Below are positions 8,829-15,939 of a DNA stretch of 41,183 nucleotides, piece after piece. Both the position numbers and the translations under genes were made by a program. Source of the stretch: Nitriliruptoraceae bacterium (GTDB lineage Bacteria; Actinomycetota; Nitriliruptoria; Nitriliruptorales; Nitriliruptoraceae); NCBI GenBank assembly GCA_007122985.1, contig SKSM01000228.1:1-41183 (forward strand). The letters are read 5' to 3'. The notes beneath the pieces were generated by a model. That model was not told the DNA's origin. It ran no database searches and worked only from the letters and a program-made list of their open reading frames with translations. Positions within the stretch are counted from its first letter, which is position 1. Each line of letters opens with the position of its first letter.

Positions 8829-8866
8829 GCGGGCCCGCGGCCGATCCTGACCCGCCGCGGGCCCGC
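8829..8866 (+). terminator. Strong hairpin between binding-protein and MBL genes
   Basis: Perfect 13-bp inverted repeat, arms 8829-8841 and 8854-8866, with a 12-nt loop, starting 8 bases after the binding-protein stop. There is no U-tract. It may be a partial terminator or a 3' stabiliser that sets the binding protein level above the downstream hydrolase, as in many importer operons. Confidence 0.6.
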
Positions 8867-8894
8867 GCACGCCCTTCGACCGGGAAGGCACCTC

Positions 8895-9713
8895 GTGGCA
8901 CTCACCTTCACGCTGCTCGGCACCGGCTCACCCCGTCCGTCGCGACGACGGTCGCAGCCCGCCAACGTCCTGCACACCGACCACGGCCCGCTGCTGCTCG
9001 ATGCCGGCGAGGGCACGATCGATCAGCTGCTCGACCTCGGCATCAGCCCGCGGGATGTGCGTGGAATCCTGTTCACCCACATGCACAAGGACCACATCCT
9101 GGGCTATCCGGCGGTGGTCTGGGGAGGATGGACCCTGGGACGGCCCGAGCTGTCGGTCACGGGCCCGCCGGGCACACGACGCATGCACGATCTGCTCTTC
9201 AAGGAGCTCTACGCCGACGACATCACCTACTCGAAGGGCATCGGGTTCGAGGAGCAGGCCCTCGCCGGCGTGGCGGTCACCGAGATCGAGTCGGGGGCGA
9301 CGTTCGAGACCCACGGTCTGGCCGTGTCGACGACCCAGACGATCCACTCCTTCTACAACCTCGCCTACCGGTTCGAGCACGAGGGAACCTCGGTGGTGTT
9401 CACCGGGGACACGACCTACTGCGAGGACGTGGTCGAGCTCGCAGCAGGCGCGGATGCGATGGTCTGCGAGGTCACCCTCGCCGAGTCGCCCGAGTACGAC
9501 AACGAACGCGGGCGCCGGATCCTCACCCTGCTCGAGAAGGACCACTGCGATCCGGCCATGGCCGGCCGCATGGCCGCAGAGGCAGGCGTCGGACGTCTGA
9601 TCGTCAACCACCTGATCCCCGGCGCGCGGACCGACCTGATCGCCGCCGGCCTGGCCCGGGAGTTCGCCGGCCCCATCACCGTCGGCGAGGACCTGATGAC
9701 CTTCTCGGTCTGA
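8895..9713 (+). CDS. Metallo-beta-lactamase-fold hydrolase, RNase Z-like
   Basis: A 272-residue MBL-fold enzyme. The N-terminus FTLLGTGSPRPSRRRSQPAN resembles RNase Z and its relatives. The metal-binding HxHxDH motif is HMHKDH (His62, His64, Asp66, His67); later ligands lie in TQTIHSF, FTGDTTYCED (Asp) and VNHLIPG (His). A true tRNase Z role is possible, but the position as last gene of an import operon points to hydrolysis of the imported compound or an intermediate. The GTG start at 8895 has GGAAGG about 6 bases upstream. It is separated from the binding-protein gene by 74 bp that hold a strong hairpin. It converges on pup, whose stop lies 69 bp beyond. Confidence 0.85.
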   Translation: MALTFTLLGTGSPRPSRRRSQPANVLHTDHGPLLLDAGEGTIDQLLDLGISPRDVRGILFTHMHKDHILGYPAVVWGGWTLGRPELSVTGPPGTRRMHDLLFKELYADDITYSKGIGFEEQALAGVAVTEIESGATFETHGLAVSTTQTIHSFYNLAYRFEHEGTSVVFTGDTTYCEDVVELAAGADAMVCEVTLAESPEYDNERGRRILTLLEKDHCDPAMAGRMAAEAGVGRLIVNHLIPGARTDLIAAGLAREFAGPITVGEDLMTFSV

Positions 9714-9782
9714 CGTCGGCCCCGACGACCGGCATGCGCCCGGTGATGTCAGCCGCGGGCTGGCGGATGCGCGTGGGCGGGG

Positions 9783-9986
9783 TTACTGGCCGCCCTTCTG
9801 GACGTAGCCGCGGACGAACTCCTCGGCGTTCTCCTCGAGGACGTCGTCGATCTCGTCGAGCAGGTCGTCGACGTCGTCGATGAGGTCCTTGGCCGACGCT
9901 TCCGTCTCTGCGTCGGTGTCGACCTGCTCCTCGGGCTCCTCTTCGCGGCCCCGACCGCTGTCGCGCTTCTGTCCGCCGTCGCTCAT
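9783..9986 (-). CDS. pup: Prokaryotic ubiquitin-like protein Pup
   Basis: A 67-residue, highly acidic, intrinsically disordered protein tag. The C-terminal half is the conserved part: DDLLDEIDDVLEENAEEF (the helix that binds the Arc coiled coils) followed by VRGYVQKGGQ. It ends in GGQ rather than GGE, so Dop must deamidate the last residue before PafA can use it. Lysines are at 7, 33 and 64. The N-terminus also happens to contain GGQ (residues 4-6), apparently by chance. The start codon is ATG with a modest AAGGGCGG upstream. It lies 97 bp downstream of dop, but is separated from prcB by a divergent five-gene operon, unlike the usual contiguous dop-pup-prcB. Confidence 0.97.
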   Translation of the reverse strand: MSDGGQKRDSGRGREEEPEEQVDTDAETEASAKDLIDDVDDLLDEIDDVLEENAEEFVRGYVQKGGQ

Positions 9987-10058
9987 GTTGCCGCCGCCCT
10001 TCGCTCGGCCAGGGTCACCAGGGTAGCGGTGACGGCCCCGACCCCTCGGCTGGAGCCG

Positions 10059-10083
10059 CGGTGCGCGCCGCGCGGCCGCACCG
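10059..10083 (-). terminator. Hairpin directly after the dop stop codon
   Basis: Inverted repeat CGGTGCG (10059-10065) and CGCACCG (10077-10083), with inner GCC/GGC pairs and no T-run. On the minus strand it immediately follows dop and precedes pup. It could attenuate read-through or mark a processing site that lets Pup be made at a different level from Dop and Arc. Confidence 0.4.
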
Positions 10084-11571
10084 TCACGCTGTCAGGCGTC
10101 GCAGCAGCTCCTGCGGGTCGGCGACCGAGTCGAGCAGGTCACCGACGGCCTCGCGTGTGCCGCGGCCGGGCTCCATCATCGGCACCCGCTGCAACGCCTC
10201 GCCACCGACGTCGAAGATCAGCGAGTCCCATCCGGCAGCGACGATGCTGCGCCGGAAGCGGCGGATGCACTCCCCACGGAACCACGCCCGCGTGTCGACC
10301 GGCGGACGCTCGGTCGCTGCGATGATCTCCGCCTCGTCGACCAGGCGTTCGATCCGACCTCGTGCGGCCAGTCGGTGGTAGAGACCCTTGTCGCGGCGGA
10401 CGTCGTGGTACTGCAGGTCGACCATCTTGAGCTGGTCGGCGGTCCAGTCGAGGTCGTGACGCACCCGGTAGCTCTCGAGCAGCTCGAGCTTGGTCGCCCA
10501 GTCGACCTGTCCGGCCAGGCCACGCGGATCGTCGTCAGCGGTGGCCAGGACCGCCTCCCAGCGCTCGAGCACCTCGGCGGTGACCGGATCCAAATCACGG
10601 TCACGGTCCTTGACGTAGCGCTGGCACGCCTCCAGGTAGCGGCGCTGGATCTCCAGCGCCGTCGCGGTCGATCCGTCCTCCAGCCGCAGCGGCCGGGTGC
10701 CCGTCAGATCGTGGCTGACCTCGTGGAATGCGGTCACCGGCTCGGCCAACGCCGGCACTGCCGGCAGCGCTCCATCCTCGATGAGGTCGAGGATCAGCAG
10801 CATCGTGCCGACCTTGAGGAAGGTCGCCACCTCGCAGAGATTGGCATCGCCGTTGATCACGTGCAGTCGCCGGTAGCGGTCAGGATCGGCGTGCGGCTCG
10901 TCACGGGTGTTCATCAGCGGGCGCTTGAGCGTGGTCTCGAGTCCGACCTCGACCTCGAAGAAGTCGGCACGCTGCGACAGCTGGAAGGGCACCTCGTCGC
11001 TCAACTCGCTGCCGAGCCGACCCGCACCGACGTAGAGCAGCCGGCTGACGAAGAACGGCAGCAGCTGCCGGGTCAGGTGGCCGAACGGGACCTCCCGCGG
11101 CACGAGGTAGTTCTCGTGGGTGCCGTAGGCCGCGCCCTTGCCGTCGGTGTTGTTCTTGTGGACCAGCACCCGACTGCCCGCGGGAAGCGTGCCGGCCGCG
11201 CGCGCCGCAGCGTCCTCGAGGATCCGCTCGCCGGCCTTGTCCCAGATCACCAGGTCCCGGGCGTTGGAGCACTCCGGCGTGGCGTACTCCGGGTGGGCGT
11301 GGTCGACGTAGAACCTCGCACCGTTGGTCAGCACCGTATTGGCCAGACCCAGTTCGTCGTCGACCACCGGCTCGTGCGGATCCGGGGCCTCGTAGCCGCG
11401 CGCGTCGCGCAGGGGGTGCTCGTCGGTGTGGTCCCAGCCCACGTCACGGTCCCCGGGGTCGCGGTAGGCACCGACGACCAGCGAGGAGGCAAGCACCGGA
11501 TTGACCTCGGTGGGCCCATCCACGGCGATGCCGTACTCGGTCTCCACACCGACGTACTTGGGTGTCGCCAC
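10084..11571 (-). CDS. dop: Pup deamidase/depupylase Dop
   Basis: A PafA paralogue (495 residues) that converts the Pup C-terminal Gln to Glu and also removes Pup from substrates. Shared glutamine-synthetase-like motifs are [52 protein letters not shown] and [20 protein letters not shown]. It contains the Dop-specific loop between residues ~30 and 65 (GAYRDPGDRDVGWDHTDEHP), which PafA lacks, so it can be distinguished from the ligase. Start is GTG at 11571 with AAGGAG 6 bases upstream. It follows arc by 66 bp and precedes pup, the canonical order. Confidence 0.97.
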   Translation of the reverse strand: MATPKYVGVETEYGIAVDGPTEVNPVLASSLVVGAYRDPGDRDVGWDHTDEHPLRDARGYEAPDPHEPVVDDELGLANTVLTNGARFYVDHAHPEYATPECSNARDLVIWDKAGERILEDAAARAAGTLPAGSRVLVHKNNTDGKGAAYGTHENYLVPREVPFGHLTRQLLPFFVSRLLYVGAGRLGSELSDEVPFQLSQRADFFEVEVGLETTLKRPLMNTRDEPHADPDRYRRLHVINGDANLCEVATFLKVGTMLLILDLIEDGALPAVPALAEPVTAFHEVSHDLTGTRPLRLEDGSTATALEIQRRYLEACQRYVKDRDRDLDPVTAEVLERWEAVLATADDDPRGLAGQVDWATKLELLESYRVRHDLDWTADQLKMVDLQYHDVRRDKGLYHRLAARGRIERLVDEAEIIAATERPPVDTRAWFRGECIRRFRRSIVAAGWDSLIFDVGGEALQRVPMMEPGRGTREAVGDLLDSVADPQELLRRLTA

Positions 11572-11637
11572 GGGTGCTCCTTGCCCCCGGGCCTGACCGG
11601 GCTCGTCGCTGGCGAAGTCGGCCGGGTCGGGAGGGTG

Positions 11638-13605
11638 CTAGAGGTACTGCCCGGGTGCGAGGTTCTCGATCGACCGGCCCGGATGGTCCTCGTCACCACT
11701 GATCAGCGTGCGCACGTAGACGATGCGCTCTCCCTTCTTGCCGCTGATCCGCGCCCAGTCGTCGGGGTTGGTGGTGTTGGGCAGGTCCTCGTTCTCACGG
11801 AACTCGTCACGGATCGCGGTCAGCAGATCGTCGGTGTGCAGCCCCCGCTCGCCCGAGGCGATCAGCCGCTTGATCGCCAGCTTCTTCGCGCGGGCGACGA
11901 CGTTCTCGATCATGGCCCCGGAGTTGAAGTCCTTGAAGTAGAGGATCTCTTTCTCGCCGTTGGCGTAGGTGACCTCGAGGAACTCGTTGTCATGATCCTC
12001 GCTGTACATCTTGTCGACGGTGCGGTCGATCATGCGCCGGACCGCATCGGCGGCACCGTTCGCCACGGCGACCTCGTCCTCTGCGAGGGGCAGACGCTCG
12101 TGGAGATAGACCGCGAAGATCTCGCGCGCCGCCTCGGCATCGGGACGCTCGACCTTGATCTTCACGTCGAGCCGTCCGGGTCGCAGGATGGCCGGATCGA
12201 TCATGTCCTCGCGATTCGAGGCCCCGATCACCACGACGTCCTTGAGCGACTCGACCCCGTCGATCTCCGCGAGCAGCTGGGGAACGATCGTGGTCTCCAC
12301 GTCAGAGGACACCCCCGACCCACGCGTGCGGAACAGCGACTCCATCTCGTCGAAGAACACGATCACCGGAAAGCCCTCCGCGGACTTCTCGCGAGCACGC
12401 TGGAAGATCAGCCGGATCTGGCGCTCGGTCTCGCCGACGTACTTGTTGAGCAGCTCTGGGCCCTTGACGTTGAGGAAGTAGCTGCGCAGGCCCTCCTGCC
12501 CGGTTCGCTCGGCGACCCGCTGCGCCAGGGAGTTGGCGACCGCCTTGGCGATCATCGTCTTGCCGCAGCCCGGCGGGCCGTAGAGCAGGATCCCCTTGGG
12601 CGCCCGTAGCTCGTGCTCGACGAACAGGTCGGCGTGGAGATAGGGCAGCTCGACGGCGTCCCGGATGGCTTCGACCTGTTCACCGAGGCCGCCGATCTGG
12701 TCGTAGGTGACGTCGGGGACCTGCTCGAGGACGAGCTGCTCGACCTCCGCCTTGGGAATTCGCTCGATCGCGGTGTTGGACCGGCCATCCACCAGCAGCG
12801 AGTCGCCGGCCTTCAGCGGCAGGTCGCGCAGCGGCGCCGAGAGCCCGACGACGCGCTCGTCGTCGGTCTGGCCGATCACCAGCACGCGGCCGTCGTCCAG
12901 CAGCTCCGCGATCGACATGATCTCGCCGCGGTCGTCGTACCCGGAGGCGGCCACGACGTTCATCGCATCGTTGACGCGCACCTGCTGGCCCGGCTCGAGC
13001 TCGGTCAGCACGATCTCGGGTGACGCACCGACCTCGAGCTTGCGTCCGGCCACCGACACGGTCGCGGTCTGGCCGTCGTCGCTGACGGCGACCAACGTCC
13101 CGTAGGTCTGCGGCGGTGCCGAGAGCCGCTCGACCTCCTCTTTGAGTCCATCGAGCTGCTCACGCGCAGAGCGCAGGGTCTCGGTCAGCTTGGCGTTGCG
13201 CGCCAATGCGCTCTGGAGCTGGCCCTTGGTCTCGAGCAGCCGCTCCTCGAGCACACGGATACGGGTCGGCGCGCTCTCCAGCCGGCGGCGCAGCAGGTCG
13301 AGCTCCTCACGCAGCACCTTGAGCTCCGCGCGCAGCTCGTCGGGATCGTCGATCTCGTCGGGGTCACGCGCCTCACGCTCCGTCGACCCCCCGTCGAACC
13401 GCTCGAACTCCTCGAGCTCCCACCGCGGCTGGGAGTCGCGGCCCTCGAACTGCGGATCGTCGGGCTCCCGGGCCGCATCGTCCCGGGAGGCCCGGTCGGT
13501 GCCCGAACGGCCGTCGGTGTCCAGGCCGTCGGTGTCCAGGGCCTCCCCGTCGGCTGCGGTCATCCGGTCCGGCTCCTCGCCCGATGATGCTGGGATCCGA
13601 GCCAC
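11638..13605 (-). CDS. arc: Proteasomal AAA+ ATPase ARC/Mpa
   Basis: Hexameric unfoldase that captures pupylated proteins and threads them into the PrcAB core. Using the GTG start at 13605 (655 residues): a ~90-residue acidic N-terminus, coiled coil ~90-165 that binds Pup, two OB-type beta domains ~165-280, and an AAA module with Walker A GPPGCGKT at 343-350 and Walker B IVFFDE at 415-420. The extreme C-terminus GQYL docks into PrcA pockets, as in mycobacterial Mpa. The GTG has a perfect AGGAGG 6 bases upstream. The alternative is ATG at 13563 with GAGGAG 9 bases upstream (641 residues). The N-terminus carries a tandem LDTDG repeat. It is longer than M. tuberculosis Mpa (609) because of the N-terminal extension. 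Confidence 0.96.
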   Translation of the reverse strand: MARIPASSGEEPDRMTAADGEALDTDGLDTDGRSGTDRASRDDAAREPDDPQFEGRDSQPRWELEEFERFDGGSTEREARDPDEIDDPDELRAELKVLREELDLLRRRLESAPTRIRVLEERLLETKGQLQSALARNAKLTETLRSAREQLDGLKEEVERLSAPPQTYGTLVAVSDDGQTATVSVAGRKLEVGASPEIVLTELEPGQQVRVNDAMNVVAASGYDDRGEIMSIAELLDDGRVLVIGQTDDERVVGLSAPLRDLPLKAGDSLLVDGRSNTAIERIPKAEVEQLVLEQVPDVTYDQIGGLGEQVEAIRDAVELPYLHADLFVEHELRAPKGILLYGPPGCGKTMIAKAVANSLAQRVAERTGQEGLRSYFLNVKGPELLNKYVGETERQIRLIFQRAREKSAEGFPVIVFFDEMESLFRTRGSGVSSDVETTIVPQLLAEIDGVESLKDVVVIGASNREDMIDPAILRPGRLDVKIKVERPDAEAAREIFAVYLHERLPLAEDEVAVANGAADAVRRMIDRTVDKMYSEDHDNEFLEVTYANGEKEILYFKDFNSGAMIENVVARAKKLAIKRLIASGERGLHTDDLLTAIRDEFRENEDLPNTTNPDDWARISGKKGERIVYVRTLISGDEDHPGRSIENLAPGQYL

Positions 13606-13668
13606 GTACGGCCTCCTGCCGATCGGGTCACGAGTGCGGCGACGAACACGCCCCCGTCGCACCGCGCG

Positions 13669-13696
13669 AGTGTACGGCACCTCCTGCGCACGTCAG
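13669..13696 (-). promoter_or_regulatory. Candidate promoter of arc-dop-pup
   Basis: On the minus strand CTGACG (13696-13691) and TACACT (13674-13669) are spaced by 16 bases. This would start transcription near 13662 and give a ~57-nt leader to the arc GTG. It is plausible but not verified. Confidence 0.4.
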
Positions 13697-13757
13697 CGGG
13701 TCACCGGGCGGCAGCCGGGCACCCCGGCCACCTGCGTGGCACGCGGTGCTGGACGCC

Positions 13758-14681
13758 TCACTGCCCGTCGGTCGGCCGGGTCGCATCGCTGGCCGCCCAG
13801 TCGATCCGGCCGAACGCGTCGGACTTGCGCCGACGACGGCGCGGACCGCCCTCCGCGGTCGCCGGGAAGCGCCGCGCCGTGGTCAGGAAGGCGGTGTGGG
13901 CGACCATGCGATGGGCCGGCCGGACCGCCAGGCCGTCGACGTCCCACGGGCGCAGCAGGGTCTCGAAGGTCCGGATGTCGCCGAACCGCCCGTCCTCGCC
14001 GAGGGTGTCGCAGAAGCGCATGACCTGCGGGACCCCCGGCGTGTAGGCCAGCACGATGCCCCCCGGGGGCAGCGCGGCCGCCGCCGCGGCCACCACCTTC
14101 CAGGGCTCGAGCAGGTCGAGGACGACGCGGTGGGCCCGCAGCTCACCGAGGTGGTCGACGACGTCACCGAGCTCGAGCCGCCAGTTGTCGGGCTGCTCGC
14201 CCAGGAACCGCTGCACGTTGCGCCGCGCCACCGCCGCATGGTCCTCCCGGTGCTCGAAGGAGACCACGTGACCGTTCGGGCCGACGGCGGCGAGCAGCGC
14301 CAGGGTCAACGCCCCCGAGCCGGCACCGGCCTCCACGACCGTGGCGCCCGGCCGGATGTCGGCCGCGGCCACGATCATCGCCTGGTCCTTGGGATAGACC
14401 ACCTGGGCGCCGCGCTTCATCTTGAGGACGAAGTCCTCGCGCGTCGGGCGCAGGACGGTCACCTCCATGCCGCGGCCGGTGCGCACCGAGCTGCCCTCGA
14501 GCACGCCGATCAGCTCGTCGTGGGCGACGACGCCGGCGTGGCTGTGCCACTCCTGCCCCGGCTCCAGGGTCACCAGATAGCGCCGGCCCTTGCGGTCGAG
14601 CAGCAGCACGAGCTCGCCCGCCACGAGCGGTGCGTCGGTCCCCGGCAGCTGTGGACGTCCCTGGCCCGCCTCGTCGCTCAC
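13758..14681 (-). CDS. trmI: tRNA (adenine-58-N1)-methyltransferase TrmI
   Basis: SAM-dependent enzyme that makes m1A58 in the T-loop of tRNA, usually as a tetramer. The 307-residue protein has an N-terminal beta domain (VLLLDRKGRRYLVTLEPGQEWHSHAG) and SAM motif I EAGAGSGAL at 117-125. It also has the family motifs VYPKDQAMIV, EHREDHAAVARRNV and LDLLEPWK. The GTG start at 14681 overlaps the stop of the upstream ttuB-ttuA fusion by GTGA, so the two are almost certainly coupled; a longer reading frame beginning inside that gene was not used. TrmI beside the proteasome genes is common in Actinobacteria (for example Rv2118c). The C-terminal ~35 residues are basic and variable. Confidence 0.94.
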   Translation of the reverse strand: MSDEAGQGRPQLPGTDAPLVAGELVLLLDRKGRRYLVTLEPGQEWHSHAGVVAHDELIGVLEGSSVRTGRGMEVTVLRPTREDFVLKMKRGAQVVYPKDQAMIVAAADIRPGATVVEAGAGSGALTLALLAAVGPNGHVVSFEHREDHAAVARRNVQRFLGEQPDNWRLELGDVVDHLGELRAHRVVLDLLEPWKVVAAAAAALPPGGIVLAYTPGVPQVMRFCDTLGEDGRFGDIRTFETLLRPWDVDGLAVRPAHRMVAHTAFLTTARRFPATAEGGPRRRRRKSDAFGRIDWAASDATRPTDGQ

Positions 14682-15865
14682 GCGTACACCGAGTCCGCCG
14701 TCCCGGCCATCGCCGCACCGGCCAGCGGCAGCGACTGCAGGATCAGCTCGCGCTGCCGGCAGAAGGCACACCTTGACCCGGTCGTCGGCATGCCGCACGC
14801 GTCGCAGTCGTTGAGCGCCGGTGCCTCGCCGTCCGATGCGTACTCGGCGAACCGGTCGGCATGGCGGTCGAGGAACCCGAACAGGAACTGCGCCTTGATC
14901 CCCGGCGACGCGGCCTCGAGGGTGTCGAGCGCGGCCTTGAGCTCATGGCCGGTGTTGCCCGCCACCAGCGGGCACTCCTCGACCACGTAGTCGATCCCGC
15001 GCACCACACAGTACGCGGCGGTCTCGCGTTCGGAGAGCCGGTAGAGCGGCTTGACCTTGCGAACCTGGTTCGCGCCGCTGGCCGGCAGGACCGGGTGCTG
15101 GCGGGCGAGGAACTGATCCTGCCAGCGCAGCACGTTGCCGAGCAGGATCGCGGCCTCGTCGTCGAGGTTGTGGCCGGTCAGCACCACGTCGTAGCCGTGG
15201 TCGACCGCCACCTTGTTGAAGGCGTACCGCTTGGACAGGCCGCATACGCCGCAGGTGGCGCGTCCGGTTGCGGCCGAGCCGCCCGGGATCGCGTAGCCGT
15301 ACTCCTCGGCCAGGTCGACCACGTGCAGACGAGCGTCGCGATCGGCGGCGAACTGCTCGCAGGCCTGCTGAGACCGCGCGGAGTAGCCGCCGATCCCGAG
15401 CCCCACGTACAGCCCGTCGATCCGGTAGCCCATCGCCAGCAACGCATCCCACAGCGCCAGCGAGTCCTTCCCGCCCGAGACGGTCACCAGCAGCCGGTCG
15501 GCGTAGGAGAACATCCGCTCACCCTGGGCCATCCCCGGAGCGTGGTCGATGGCCTTGCGGATCTGGCGCTCGACGTGGTCGGGCAGGTGAGCCGCACACC
15601 AGGCCGCCCGGTGGCGCGGCTCCTCGAGCACCGCCGGCCCCGAGCAGTCGGCACACCGTGGTGCTGCGTTCGCGCCGCCGGAGATCACCGGACGGATCTC
15701 CACCTCGGCGTCCTCTGGGAGCTCGCGGTCACCGGTGACGAGCTCACCGTCGTGGAGCACGAGCACCGTGTGGGGCAGGACGTCGAGGTGGTCGAGCAGG
15801 TCGGCGACGGTGAGCGGACCGTCGACGGTCACCTCGCGGTCTGGGTTGCGCAACCGGACGTGCAT
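14678..15865 (-). CDS. ttuA: TtuB-TtuA fusion: ubiquitin-like sulfur carrier joined to tRNA U54 2-thiolase
   Basis: A 395-residue two-part protein. Residues 1-64 are a beta-grasp ThiS/MoaD/TtuB-like domain ending VEIRPVISGG (Gly63-Gly64), closely resembling the end of Thermus TtuB. Residues ~70-395 match TtuA, the PP-loop enzyme making 2-thiouridine/2-thioribothymidine at tRNA position 54. It has an N-terminal zinc knuckle Cys71, Cys74, Cys90, His93; PP-loop SGGKDS 130-135; three Fe-S cysteines Cys205, Cys208 (CGVC) and Cys298; and a C-terminal zinc knuckle Cys354, Cys357, Cys366, Cys369. The spacing of every ligand equals that of Thermus TtuA. In Thermus TtuB and TtuA are separate and TtuB needs a free C-terminal thiocarboxylate. 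Here the GG is followed directly by Ala-Asn. The stop overlaps trmI. Confidence 0.9.
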   Translation of the reverse strand: MHVRLRNPDREVTVDGPLTVADLLDHLDVLPHTVLVLHDGELVTGDRELPEDAEVEIRPVISGGANAAPRCADCSGPAVLEEPRHRAAWCAAHLPDHVERQIRKAIDHAPGMAQGERMFSYADRLLVTVSGGKDSLALWDALLAMGYRIDGLYVGLGIGGYSARSQQACEQFAADRDARLHVVDLAEEYGYAIPGGSAATGRATCGVCGLSKRYAFNKVAVDHGYDVVLTGHNLDDEAAILLGNVLRWQDQFLARQHPVLPASGANQVRKVKPLYRLSERETAAYCVVRGIDYVVEECPLVAGNTGHELKAALDTLEAASPGIKAQFLFGFLDRHADRFAEYASDGEAPALNDCDACGMPTTGSRCAFCRQRELILQSLPLAGAAMAGTADSVYA

Positions 15866-15939
15866 CGGCGCTCCTTCGACGTCGCGGGATGTGGCCGGGC
15901 GGTCGGCACGGCCGAGGGGCCGGCCGTCACCCTCGCCGG

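Noticed and set aside
9728-9762. Bidirectional terminator between the MBL gene and pup
   Set aside because: Only 5-bp stems (ACCGG/CCGGT and CAGCC/GGCTG) are present, too weak in GC-rich DNA to call.
9959-9986. GGQ near the Pup N-terminus as a second processing site
   Set aside because: Residues 4-6 read GGQ, but Dop acts on the C-terminal end. Pup N-termini are variable and Gly-rich, so this is probably coincidence.
10375-12609. A 744-codon plus-strand open frame opposite dop and arc
   Set aside because: The opposite strand encodes unmistakable Dop and Arc proteins. This frame is a GC-rich antisense shadow without recognisable domains.
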